This document shows, piece by piece, positions 36,768 through 44,857 of a DNA stretch of 64,000 bases; the first letter of the stretch is position 1; the number at the start of each line of letters is the position of its first letter. A program made the translations under genes and the position numbers. The DNA is from Actinomadura sp. DC4 (GTDB lineage Bacteria > Actinomycetota > Actinomycetes > Streptosporangiales > Streptosporangiaceae), in NCBI RefSeq assembly GCF_030406325.1, contig NZ_JAUEQY010000031.1, forward strand, positions 1 through 64,000, given 5' to 3'. Below the pieces are notes generated by a model. The model was not told the DNA's origin, searched no databases, and was given only the letters and a program-made list of their open reading frames with translations.

Positions 36768-38788
36768 CGGTCACCACCTTCCTCACTCGCCGGGATTCGC
36801 TCCCCCGCGGTGACCACCAGGTTGCCGTGGCCGTCCACGCGGGCGGTGAAGCCCGGGTGGAGCGGCAGCGTGGATCCGAACTCCTCGACGACCGCCGGGC
36901 CGGTCAGCAGGTCGCCGGGTTCGAGGCGTTCGCGTGCGTAGACCGGTACGTCGGCCCAGTCCTCGAAGTAGACCCGCCGCACGCCCGTACGGGCACGCGC
37001 GGGGTCCCCGTCGCCGGGCGGGCGTACGGGCGGATCGGGCCGCCGGATCGGGCCGACACCGGAGACGCGCAGGTTGACCCACTCGACCGGGTCGCCGCGG
37101 TGGCAGTAGCCGTACAGGCGCTCGTGCTCGTCGTGGAACCGGCCCGCCACCTCATCGGGGTCGACCGCGCCCACCGGGACGCGTACCTCGAACGCCTGCC
37201 CGTAGTAGCGCAGGTCGGCCGAGCGCAGGTAGCGATGCTCGGCGAAGCCCTGCCGGTCGAGCGCCTCGCCGGCCTGGCGTTCGAGGTCGGCGTAGACGCC
37301 GGCGAGCGCGGCCGGGGACGGCTCGCGTGTGACGTGGGTCCGCACGTACTCGCTGCGCACGTCCACGGTCAGCAGCCCGAACGCGGACAGGTTCCCGGGG
37401 TCGCGCGGCACGATGACCGAGGGAAGGCCGAGGACGTCGATCAGGCGGCACACGAGCAGCGGGCCGGAGCCGCCGAAGGCGACCATCGGGAAGTCCCGTA
37501 CGTCGAGGCCGCGCTTGACGGTGATCTGCCGGATGGCGTTCGCCTGGTTCCAGGCGCTGATCTCCAGGATGCCGGTGGCCGCCGCCTCGACCTGCAGGTT
37601 CAGGCCGGCGGCGAGCTTGCGCAGGCCGTCCGTCGCGGCGGGCACGTCGAGCGGGATCTCCCCTCCGAGCAGGTGCGGGGGGATGCGGCCGAGGTGGACG
37701 TGGGCGTCGGTGACGGTCACGTCCGCGGCGTCCCGGCCGTAGCAGAGCGGGCCGGGATCGGCCCCGGCCGAGCGCGGGCCGACCTTCAGCGTGCCCTCGG
37801 GCGAGGTCCACGCGATGGAACCCCCGCCGGCGCCGACCGTGACGATGTCGATCATCGGGATCTTGGAGGGGTACCGCCCGACGGTCCCCTCCGTCGTGAG
37901 CGTCGGCTCCCCGCCGAGCACCACCGCCACGTCGGTCGAGGTCCCGCCCCCGTCGAGCGTGATCACGTCGGAGCCCGTCCCGGCGCGGGCGACGAAGGCC
38001 GCGCCGAGGGCGCCGGCGGCCGGGCCGGACAGGACGGTGGTGATCGGCTGGTTCACCACCTCGGCCGCGGACAGGACCCCGCCGCTGCTGGTCATCACGT
38101 ACAGCGGGACGTCGCCGAGCCGGTCGGCGATCTGCGCGACGTATCGGCCGATCGCGGGCTTGACCGCCGCGTCCACCAGGGTGGTCACCGAGCGCTCGTA
38201 CTCCCGGTACTCCCGCAGCACCTCGTGCGACAGCGAGACCACGGCGCCGGGGTGCTCGCGGCGCAGCACCTCGCGCATGGCCAGCTCGTGCGCGGGCTCG
38301 GCGTACGAGTGCAGGAAGCACACCCCGATCGCGTCGACGCCCTGCTCGCGGAACCACCGCGCGGCGCGTACGGCGGACTCCTCGTCGAACGGCCGGACCT
38401 CGGCGCCGGTGTGGTCGAGCCGCCCGCCGACCGTACGCACGCGGTGCGCGGGCACGATCCGCGGCGGCTTGACCCAGAAGTAGGAGTTCCCGTAGCCGTC
38501 CGGCACGCTCTGGCGGGCGATCTCGAGCATGAACGCGAAACCCTCGGTGGTGATGAAGCCGAGGTCGCCGACCCGCCCCTCCAGGAGCCGGTTGGTGGCC
38601 ACCGTGGTGCCGTGGCAGACCGCCGCGATGTCGGCGGCGCCGAGCCGCCCGATCCCGGCCATGAAGCCCTCGGCCGGGTCGCCGGGCGTCGAGGGCGTCT
38701 TCGTCGTGACGATCGCGCCACTGTCCTCATCCACCGCGACGACGTCGGTGAACGTGCCACCAGTGTCAATACCGATCCGGATCGCCAT
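36764..38788 (-). CDS. hyuA: Hydantoinase A subunit (HyuA/N-methylhydantoinase A family)
   Basis: 674 residues with the actin-like ATPase fold. IGIDTGGTFTDVVAVDEDSG is the phosphate-1 motif, HGTTVATNRLLEGR follows, DGGGTSTDVAVVLGGEP is phosphate 2, and VAFGGSGPLLVCRL completes the nucleotide site. The N-terminal hydantoinase domain is about 1-180. With HyuB it forms an ATP-dependent cyclic amidase or carboxylase. Candidate substrates are hydantoins and oxoprolines; the presence of ureide genes in the window makes a nitrogen-ring substrate plausible. Confidence 0.9.
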   Translation of the reverse strand: MAIRIGIDTGGTFTDVVAVDEDSGAIVTTKTPSTPGDPAEGFMAGIGRLGAADIAAVCHGTTVATNRLLEGRVGDLGFITTEGFAFMLEIARQSVPDGYGNSYFWVKPPRIVPAHRVRTVGGRLDHTGAEVRPFDEESAVRAARWFREQGVDAIGVCFLHSYAEPAHELAMREVLRREHPGAVVSLSHEVLREYREYERSVTTLVDAAVKPAIGRYVAQIADRLGDVPLYVMTSSGGVLSAAEVVNQPITTVLSGPAAGALGAAFVARAGTGSDVITLDGGGTSTDVAVVLGGEPTLTTEGTVGRYPSKIPMIDIVTVGAGGGSIAWTSPEGTLKVGPRSAGADPGPLCYGRDAADVTVTDAHVHLGRIPPHLLGGEIPLDVPAATDGLRKLAAGLNLQVEAAATGILEISAWNQANAIRQITVKRGLDVRDFPMVAFGGSGPLLVCRLIDVLGLPSVIVPRDPGNLSAFGLLTVDVRSEYVRTHVTREPSPAALAGVYADLERQAGEALDRQGFAEHRYLRSADLRYYGQAFEVRVPVGAVDPDEVAGRFHDEHERLYGYCHRGDPVEWVNLRVSGVGPIRRPDPPVRPPGDGDPARARTGVRRVYFEDWADVPVYARERLEPGDLLTGPAVVEEFGSTLPLHPGFTARVDGHGNLVVTAGERIPASEEGGDR

Positions 38789-38868
38789 AGGTCAGTGTCT
38801 ACCCGGCCGGCGGGCGGCGGGGAACCGTCGAGTCCTGCCAACGCACCCGCCGTTTTTCGTCACCGGGG

Positions 38869-39483
38869 CTACGTCTGCGCGGCCACCTCGCGCAGCGCGC
38901 TCTCGAAGAAGTCCACCGACTGCGCGCCGGAGACCGCCCACGTGCCCTCGAAGACGTAGAACGGCACGCCGTTCACGCCCACCGCACGCGCGCGCTCCAG
39001 CTGCTCGGTCACCTCCGCGTCGCCGTCACCGGCCGCGAGCAGCTCCGCCGCGTCGGCGAGCCCGCCCTCGGCGGCCAGCTCGGCGAGGGTCTCGTGGTCG
39101 TTCAGGTCGCGGCCCTCGGCGTGGTAGGCGCGGAACAGGCGGTCGACGACCGCGTCCTGCACGCCCGCCGCGCCCGCCAGCGCGATGACCCGGTGGGCGT
39201 CGCGTGTGTTGGCGCTGATCGCCGTGTCCGGCTCGTAGGGGAGGTTCTCGGCCGCCATCAGCCCGCGCATCTGCGCGTGCATCTCGGCGACCTTGGCCGG
39301 CCCGCCGAACCGGTCGGCCAGAAGTTCGCTGGTCAGCCCGCCCCCGACCGTACTCGGGTCGAGTTGGAACGGCCGCCACGTCACCGTGGTGTCCCCGTCG
39401 TGGGCCTTGGCGGCGGCCGAGAACCGCGCCCGGCCGAGGTAGCACCAGGGACACACGACGTCGGAGAAGATCTCGATGTTCAC
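38869..39483 (-). CDS. DsbA/FrnE-family thiol oxidoreductase
   Basis: 204 residues without signal peptide, so cytoplasmic. The thioredoxin-like CPWC site (Cys11, Cys14) follows strand MNIEIFSDVVCPW. TVTWRPFQLDPS, ANTRDAHRVIALA and the cis-Pro loop GVNGVPFYVF are FrnE/2-hydroxychromene-isomerase-like features. FrnE relatives act as cytosolic disulfide isomerases or in polyketide processing; here the role is unknown. Confidence 0.85.
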   Translation of the reverse strand: MNIEIFSDVVCPWCYLGRARFSAAAKAHDGDTTVTWRPFQLDPSTVGGGLTSELLADRFGGPAKVAEMHAQMRGLMAAENLPYEPDTAISANTRDAHRVIALAGAAGVQDAVVDRLFRAYHAEGRDLNDHETLAELAAEGGLADAAELLAAGDGDAEVTEQLERARAVGVNGVPFYVFEGTWAVSGAQSVDFFESALREVAAQT

Positions 39484-39594
39484 GTCGTTGCGAACCCGGC
39501 GCGCCGTAGGCGCATTCCGTACCCCCGGACAATCGCGGAGGCGAAATCGCTAGGCTGGGCAGCTCATATGTCGTCCAGACTCGAAAGACTTCCC

Positions 39595-39969
39595 ATGGCG
39601 CTTGAGCGACCCGAGATCGATTTTCCCGAGGGCAACCCGCCCGCCGAGCTGGAGATCACCGACCTCACCGTCGGTGACGGCGCCGAGGCCCAGCCCGGCT
39701 CCACCGTCACCGTCCACTACGTCGGTGTCTCGCACTCCACCGGCGAGGAGTTCGACGCGTCGTGGAACCGCGGCGAGCCGTTCGACTTCCCGCTCGGCGC
39801 GGGCCGTGTCATCCAGGGCTGGGACCAGGGCGTGGCCGGCATGAAGGTCGGCGGCCGCCGCAGGCTGGTCATCCCGCCGCACCTGGGTTACGGCGACCGC
39901 GGCGCCGGCCGTGCCATCAAGCCCGGCGAGACGCTGATCTTCGTGGTGGACCTGATCTCCGTCAACTGA
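39595..39969 (+). CDS. FKBP-type peptidyl-prolyl cis-trans isomerase
   Basis: 124 residues from the ATG at 39595; an in-frame ATG at 39568 would add nine residues, but the homologous start pattern (MALERPEIDFPEGNPPAELEI) favours the shorter. It is a single FKBP domain with no membrane segment: VTVHYVGVSHSTGEEFDASWNRG, IQGWDQGVAGMKVGGRRRLVIPPHLGYG and GETLIFVVDLISV contain the active-site aromatic and Asp residues. It speeds proline isomerisation during folding. Confidence 0.93.
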   Translation: MALERPEIDFPEGNPPAELEITDLTVGDGAEAQPGSTVTVHYVGVSHSTGEEFDASWNRGEPFDFPLGAGRVIQGWDQGVAGMKVGGRRRLVIPPHLGYGDRGAGRAIKPGETLIFVVDLISVN

Positions 39970-39993
39970 CGGATGCACGCCGGCGGGTCCTCG

Positions 39994-40632
39994 TCAGTAC
40001 GCCACCGAGACGCGGTGGTGCACCGAGGACTCGTCGGCGACCAGGCCGAGCATGCAGGCGGCCAGGTCGGCGCGCGAGATCTTGCGCCCGCCGCGCAGGT
40101 TGAGGTCGGTCGCGGTCCGGTAGCGGCCGGTCGCGTCCTTGTCCACGAGCTGCGGCGGACGGATGATCGTCCAGTCCAGTTCGCTCGCCTGGACCTCGTC
40201 CTCACAGCGCCGCATGTCGTCGAAGGCGTCCTTCATCAGGCGCTCCAGGATGATCGGCTTGATGACGTAGCGGATGACCGCGCTGTCACCCGCGTCGGTG
40301 AACGGCCCCGCGGCGCTGACCACGAGCAGCCGCCGTACGCCCGCCTTGTCCATCGCCTCGACGATCGCGCGGGCGCCGTCCGAGCAGATCGTCGTGGGCC
40401 CGCGGCCGCGCGGGCCGAGCGCGGACAGGACCGCGTCGGCGCCCTCGACCGCCGGGGCGGTCGCGACCGGGTCCCGTACGTCCGCGGTGAGGACCTCCAG
40501 CCGCTCGTGCGCCGGGACGTCGAGCCGCGCCGGGTCGCGGACGACCGCCCGCACGTCGTGACCCTCCTCCAGCGCCTGACGCACCAGCTGCGTGCCGGTG
40601 CCTCCCGTGGCTCCGAAAATCGTGAGTCTCAT
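39994..40632 (-). CDS. NAD(P)-binding atypical SDR reductase
   Basis: 212 residues, atypical short-chain dehydrogenase (SDR_a5-like). The N-terminal nucleotide motif is TIFGATGGTGTQLVRQALEEG. Then follow the acidic/basic selector VRAVVRDPARL, VSAAGPFT and LDWTIIRPPQLVDK. It lacks the usual Tyr-x3-Lys pair, so it may be a regulator or flavin/quinone reductase type. The adjacent divergent TetR gene and palindromic operator make it the probable regulatory target. Confidence 0.8.
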   Translation of the reverse strand: MRLTIFGATGGTGTQLVRQALEEGHDVRAVVRDPARLDVPAHERLEVLTADVRDPVATAPAVEGADAVLSALGPRGRGPTTICSDGARAIVEAMDKAGVRRLLVVSAAGPFTDAGDSAVIRYVIKPIILERLMKDAFDDMRRCEDEVQASELDWTIIRPPQLVDKDATGRYRTATDLNLRGGRKISRADLAACMLGLVADESSVHHRVSVAY

Positions 40633-40653
40633 ACCGGCCCCGTCTCGTCTAGG

Positions 40654-40671
40654 TTAGTGAGTACTCACCAA
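40654..40671. promoter_or_regulatory. Palindromic operator between SDR and tetR genes
   Basis: TTaGTGAGTACTCACcAA contains a 12-base perfect palindrome (GTGAGTACTCAC, 40657-40668) with TT/AA flanks, midway between divergent starts at 40632 and 40713. Typical for the adjacent TetR repressor, which would control both itself and the reductase. Confidence 0.7.
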
Positions 40672-40712
40672 CTACCATAGTAGGTGCGTACCCGCTGACC
40701 AAGAGAGGCCCG

Positions 40713-41294
40713 ATGACCACGCGCGATCGCATCCTGGACGCCGCCGCGGAGCTCATGCGGACGCGCGGCATCGTCCGGACCACGACCAAGGAGATCGCCA
40801 AGGCGGCCGGCTTCTCCGAGGCGACGCTGTACAAGCACTTCCGCGACAAGGAGGAGCTGCTCCTGCGCGTACTACGCGAACGCATGCCCGGCTTCGCCCG
40901 CGTACGGATGGAGCCCGGCGAGGGTCGCGTCTCGGACAACGTCTTCCAGCTCATCCGGGGTTCACTGGACTTCTACCGCGAGGCGTTCCCGATGCTGGCC
41001 TCACTGCTGTCCGAACCGCAGCTGATGGCCGCGCACCACGCCTCCATCAGCCGCTACGGCGCCGGCCCGCGGCACGCGGTCGACCGGATCGCGGACTATC
41101 TGCGGGCGGAGCAGAAACTGGGCCGGGTCTCCGCCGACGCCGACCCGCACGCGGCCGCGGCGCTGCTGGCGGGCGCCTGTTTTCAGCAGGCGTTCCTGCG
41201 CTACTTCGCCGAAGGCGTCGCCGCCGCCCCCGCCTCGGACGAACTCGCCACCACCCTGACCCGGACCCTCATGCGCGCCCTCACCCCTGCCTGA
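40713..41294 (+). CDS. TetR-family transcriptional regulator
   Basis: 193 residues. The HTH domain is TRDRILDAAAELMRTRGIVRTTTKEIAKAAGFSEATLYKHFRDKEELLLRVL (about 3-55). The C-terminal all-helical ligand domain holds an aromatic and Arg-rich pocket (LASLLSEPQLMAAHHASISRYGAGPRHAV). It is divergent from the SDR reductase, with the palindrome at 40654-40671 between them, so it is a local repressor. The inducing ligand is unknown. Confidence 0.88.
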   Translation: MTTRDRILDAAAELMRTRGIVRTTTKEIAKAAGFSEATLYKHFRDKEELLLRVLRERMPGFARVRMEPGEGRVSDNVFQLIRGSLDFYREAFPMLASLLSEPQLMAAHHASISRYGAGPRHAVDRIADYLRAEQKLGRVSADADPHAAAALLAGACFQQAFLRYFAEGVAAAPASDELATTLTRTLMRALTPA

Positions 41295-41344
41295 GCGGCC
41301 CGGCGATACGGAGTCCCCCGCCGGACCTTGGGCCGGGCCGGCGC

Positions 41345-41562
41345 GGAAGCGCGGCGCTTGCGCCTGGATCAACGTGATGGCGGGTTCACCGGGACAGGTC
41401 CGCCGCGCGATAGACGCCAGCGTCGGGCGCCAACGACCCGAGCCGGAAGCGAGAGCGCGGCACTCGCACCCGGACCAGGAGAGGTAGCCGGTCCGCCGGG
41501 GACGGGTCCGCCATGCGATAGGCGCCGACCCGCCGACGGCGGACCTCGCCGACCCGAGCCGG
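41345..41562. repeat. Degenerate tandem repeat, two units of about 100-117 bases
   Basis: Two copies (41345-41446 and 41445-41562) begin GGAAGC and end GACCCGAGCCGG, with a shared core around GGTCCGCC-GCGATAG-CGCC; the end motifs are 116 bases apart. They are diverged but clearly related by several base substitutions and small indels. No coding frame crosses both. Probably decayed duplicated DNA of unknown origin. Confidence 0.65.
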
Positions 41563-42124
41563 CGACGGTGCATCCCTGGGCGTATGACTCAAAACGTTGC
41601 CCGGGATCTCAGGTGCAGCCGATGCCGACGGCTTCGGCCGACCGGAGCGCGACGGCGAGGCCGCGCACATGCGCGGCACGAAGGCGGCGCCGTCCTCGAC
41701 ACGTACCCGTAGCGAGCCCTCGGTGGTGTGCAGACCGGCCTTCTCGGCGATGGCGGCCGAGCGCCGCCGACGACCACGCTCGCCACGACGAAACGCCGCT
41801 CCCCCATCGCGCGCCCTCCCCGAGGCCAGGACCCGCGGACCGCCGCACCCGCTTCACGCGAATCCGCTACCGTCCCCATCGCGCGCTCTCCCTGGGGGCC
41901 AGGACCTGGCTGACGGCCGCGCCCCTGGTGTCGGGACCGCGCCGCAAGTCAGCGGCGACTCTGGCGGCCCAACGCCCGACCGACAACCACGCCCGCCAGG
42001 GCGAAACACCTCTACCGCCCCCATTTCCCACCCGGGGCCGGGAACCGGTGGACGGCCGCGCCCGCCCCACGCGAACTCGCTACCGCCCGTATCTCGTGCC
42101 CTGGTGTCGAGCCGGGGCCGCAGG
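41563..42124. other. Gene-free region with decayed duplications, possible gene remnants
   Basis: Between the TetR gene and coxG no intact gene is visible. On the minus strand, segments such as AAIAEKAGLHTTEGSLRVRVEDG (about 41650-41760) and GLAVALRSAEAVGIGCT look protein-like but lie in different frames with stops between, consistent with a frameshifted, decaying gene. The repeat at 41773-42190 occupies the right-hand half. Confidence 0.35.
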
Positions 42125-42190
42125 TCAGCGGCGGCGGCTCTGGCGGGCCAGCGTCCAGCCGACGGCCACGCCCGCCAAGGCGAGGAAGCC
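41773..42190. repeat. Tandem partial duplication of the coxG 3' end
   Basis: A unit of about 213 bases (ACCACGCTCGCCA at 41773, ACCACGCCCGCCA at 41986, GCCACGCCCGCCA at 42165) is repeated with decay. Within it a sub-unit beginning near 41797, 41865, 42010 and 42078 (about 68 bases apart) recurs. The copy at 41940-42010, read on the minus strand, gives a peptide ending ALAGVVVGRALGRQSRR, nearly the end of the CoxG-like protein (ALAGVAVGWTLARQSRRR). Thus the 3' end of the coxG gene has been duplicated and is decaying. Confidence 0.7.
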
Positions 42191-42775
42191 GCCCGCGCCG
42201 ACGGCGGAGGCCATCGCCCACAGGTCCGACGACGAGCGGGACCCCGTCGCCACCGAACCCGGGTACGTCGCCGGAGCCGCCGGCTGACCGGCCGGGACCA
42301 TGACCGCGCCGGCCGCCGCCGGAACGGGCACCGCCGGGCCGACGATCGCGTTCTCGACCGCCGAGAAGAACTCCCCGGCCGTCTTCTTGCCCACGCTCGC
42401 CAGCATGCGCTGGCCGACGCCGCCGATCATGCCGCCCACCGTCGCGTCCGCGTCGTAGTCGACGCGGGTGCCGCCACCGTCCGCCTCCGACAGGCGTACG
42501 CGTACCGTCGCGTCCACCGTGCCCGGGGCGCCCTGGCCGCGGGCGCGGAGGGTGAACGCGTGCGGGGGCTCGGGGTCGGACAGCGCGACCTGACCCGCGT
42601 ACGTGCCCTTGATCGAGGCCACTCCGGCCCTGATCGTCATCGCGTACGTGTCCGGGGCCACCTCGTCCAGGCGCTCGCAGCCCGGGATCGTCCGTGCCAG
42701 CACGGCGGGATCCTGCAGTGCCCTCCACACGTCCGGTACGGGCGCGGCGACGCTGACGCTGCCGTTGACCTTCAT
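42125..42775 (-). CDS. CoxG-like SRPBCC-family protein
   Basis: 216 residues from the ATG at 42773-42775, with AGGAGG six bases upstream. Residues 1-145 form a START/SRPBCC domain of the CoxG type (KVNGSVSVAAPVPDVWRALQDPAVLARTIPGCERLDEVAPDTYAMTIRAGVASIKGTYAGQVAL). A Pro/Ala linker and a C-terminal membrane helix (about 190-210, GGFLALAGVAVGWTLA) end the protein. CoxG proteins help anchor carbon-monoxide-type molybdenum hydroxylases at the membrane. Here the hydroxylase genes lie 5 kb away, so a link is possible but unproven. Its 3' end is duplicated in the adjacent repeat. Confidence 0.8.
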   Translation of the reverse strand: MKVNGSVSVAAPVPDVWRALQDPAVLARTIPGCERLDEVAPDTYAMTIRAGVASIKGTYAGQVALSDPEPPHAFTLRARGQGAPGTVDATVRVRLSEADGGGTRVDYDADATVGGMIGGVGQRMLASVGKKTAGEFFSAVENAIVGPAVPVPAAAGAVMVPAGQPAAPATYPGSVATGSRSSSDLWAMASAVGAGGFLALAGVAVGWTLARQSRRR

Positions 42776-42990
42776 CGGCGACCTCCTGTGAGCCCCGACC
42801 CTAGGAAACCCCGGACGCCGGGCGAATGGCAACAACTGCCGAGCGACACGCACGGCCTTTGGCGACCACGCGCACCCAGCCGGCCCGCCCCCGAACCGGC
42901 TCGGCGTCGGAAGCGGTTTCCGACGGCATTCATGCAATCATGAGCCGCTGGCGACAAAGCCGACATTCGACGCCATATGAGGGGTTTTCA

Positions 42991-43788
42991 ATGGCGCTTC
43001 GGCCCCCGGCCCGCGCGGCGACGGCGGCCGCCTGCACGCTGATCGCCGCGGGCGGGCTGACCGCCTGCCACGACGCGACGCGAGCGGCGGCCCGCACTCC
43101 CACGCCCTCCGGGAACGCCCGGAACCGCCGCCCCTCCGGCAAGCCCCCGAAGGCGCACACGCCCGCCCCGGCCACGATGACGCTGGCCCCCGCCGGCCCG
43201 CTCCCGCCGGTGATCAGCAACGTCCCCGTCCACGGCAGGCTCGTGTTCATCACCATCGACGACGGCTGGGAGAAGGATCCCTCGTTCGTCGGACTCATCC
43301 GCCGCGAGCACATCCCGCTCACGCTGTTCCTCACGAACGCCGCCGTCCGCGACGACTACGGCTACTTCCGCGGCCTGCAGCGTACGGGCGCGCTCATCGA
43401 GGACCACACGATGACCCACCCCGAGATGCGGAAGCTGTCCTATGAGAAACAGCGGGCGGAGATCTGCGGACCGGCCGGCATCTACGCCCGCGAGTACGGC
43501 GCACGGCCGACCCTGTTCCGCGCCCCGTACGGCGCGACCGACACCGACACGCTGCGCGCCGCACGCGACTGCCGGATGAAGGCGGTCATCTTCTGGCGCG
43601 AAGTCGTCACCGGCGGCCGGATCGCCTACCAGAAGCCCGGAAGACTGCACCCCGGCGACATCCTGCTCGTGCATTTCAAGCCGAACATGACGGCCGATTT
43701 CAAACGCATGCTGCACACGATCGGGAAACAGGGCTTCCGGCCCGCCGCCCTGAAGAAGCACCTGCCCGCGCGCTACTTCCGGCGTTGA
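42991..43788 (+). CDS. Polysaccharide deacetylase lipoprotein (NodB family)
   Basis: 265 residues with a lipoprotein signal (lipobox LTAC). A Pro/Ser/Thr linker follows, and the NodB catalytic domain begins near residue 75: ITIDDGWEKDPSFVGLIRREHI carries the metal Asp, HTMTHPEM the two His, and FRAPYGATDTDTLRAARDC the catalytic loop. The protein should remove acetyl groups from peptidoglycan, chitin or another surface polysaccharide outside the cell. The ATG at 42991 has GAGGGG upstream. It lies before the beta-helix protein gene. Confidence 0.85.
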   Translation: MALRPPARAATAAACTLIAAGGLTACHDATRAAARTPTPSGNARNRRPSGKPPKAHTPAPATMTLAPAGPLPPVISNVPVHGRLVFITIDDGWEKDPSFVGLIRREHIPLTLFLTNAAVRDDYGYFRGLQRTGALIEDHTMTHPEMRKLSYEKQRAEICGPAGIYAREYGARPTLFRAPYGATDTDTLRAARDCRMKAVIFWREVVTGGRIAYQKPGRLHPGDILLVHFKPNMTADFKRMLHTIGKQGFRPAALKKHLPARYFRR

Positions 43789-43878
43789 CCGGCCCCGTGG
43801 AAAGCCGCCGCAAAGCCTGACCGATCTCGGGAGGGGCGCGACGCCCATCGGCCCCCGCGCGTGTTCTCCTGCTTTTCC

Positions 43879-43897
43879 GGCGAAGCGACGCTTCGCC
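43879..43897. promoter_or_regulatory. 19-base perfect palindrome before the beta-helix gene
   Basis: GGCGAAGCG-a-CGCTTCGCC has 9-base perfect arms around a single base, 37 bases before the ATG of the beta-helix protein gene. It has the size and position of a dimeric operator and is not followed by a U-tract, so a terminator for the preceding deacetylase gene is less likely. Confidence 0.55.
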
Positions 43898-43933
43898 AAT
43901 CTGATACGCGTTCAATTCCGGCAAGGCGGTCTC

Positions 43934-44818
43934 ATGGGGTCCTTCTCGAAGGCTACGGGCGGCGCGGGCGCCGTCATCATCACTGCGGCGATGGCGACGC
44001 CCGCGATGGCCGCCGGTCCGCGGATCGTACGCGTCGCGTGCAGCGCGCCCGCGCTCGCCGCGGCGATAACGGCGGCGAACGTCACGGCCGGCACCGTCCT
44101 CCGGCTCGCCTCCCGCTGCACGTACAGCATCACGACGCCCGCGACCGCGGCCACCGGGCTGCCGGCCGTCACCGGGAACATCACCCTGGTCGGCGGCCCG
44201 AAGACCACGGTGAGGCGGGACCCGGGCGCGGCCGCGCTGTTCCGCGTCTTCGACGTGGCGGCCACCGGCACGCTCCGCATCGCCGGGATCTCGATCCTGG
44301 GCGGCCGCACGGCCGGTCTCGGCGGCGCCATCCAGAACGCGGGCCACCTCGTGATCCGCCAGGCGACACTGGCGGGGAACGCGGCGAGCAACGGCGGCGC
44401 GGTGGCGAACAGCGCGAACGCCACGGCGACGATCTCCCGCAGCCTGTTCAGCAGCAACACCACGACGAGCGTCGGCGGCGGCGCGTTCATCAACTTCAGC
44501 ACGCTGACCGTGATCGGCAGCGTCCTGTCGGCGAACACCGCGCCGATCAACGGCGGTGCCGTCAACACGCAGCCGGGCGGCATGACGCGGCTCATCCAGA
44601 CGACCGTCGCGCACAACACCTCCGGCGGCCTCGGCGGAGGCATCTCCAATCTGGGCACTCTCGCGCTGGACCGTACGCTGGTGCATCTCAACCGGGGTTC
44701 GAGCGGCGGCGGAATCGCCACCGGTAACACCAACGTGACGCTTCGCCGGTCGGTCGTGCGTAACAACATTCCCGACAACTGCAATCCTCTCAACACCGTT
44801 CCGGGGTGCGTCGGCTGA
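43934..44818 (+). CDS. Secreted right-handed beta-helix repeat protein
   Basis: 294 residues with a cleavable-looking signal (to about residue 26, ending AMA). The rest is rich in Gly, Asn, Ser, Thr and Ile in short repeating turns such as GGAIQNAG, NGGAVANSAN, VGGGAFINFS, NGGAVNTQPGG, LGGGISNLG and SGGGIATGN, typical of pectate-lyase-like parallel beta helices. Cys pairs occur at both ends (RVACSAP, SRCTYS; DNCNPLNTVPGCVG). It is probably a secreted adhesin or polysaccharide-binding/degrading protein; no catalytic triad can be assigned. The 19-base palindrome sits upstream. Confidence 0.75.
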   Translation: MGSFSKATGGAGAVIITAAMATPAMAAGPRIVRVACSAPALAAAITAANVTAGTVLRLASRCTYSITTPATAATGLPAVTGNITLVGGPKTTVRRDPGAAALFRVFDVAATGTLRIAGISILGGRTAGLGGAIQNAGHLVIRQATLAGNAASNGGAVANSANATATISRSLFSSNTTTSVGGGAFINFSTLTVIGSVLSANTAPINGGAVNTQPGGMTRLIQTTVAHNTSGGLGGGISNLGTLALDRTLVHLNRGSSGGGIATGNTNVTLRRSVVRNNIPDNCNPLNTVPGCVG

Positions 44819-44857
44819 CATTGCCGGGAGAACCGGAAAGCCCGTCATACTGCGACA

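Noticed and set aside
41345-42190. CRISPR array
   Set aside because: The repeats are long (100-213 bases), few, diverged and lack constant short repeats with unique spacers; no cas genes are present.
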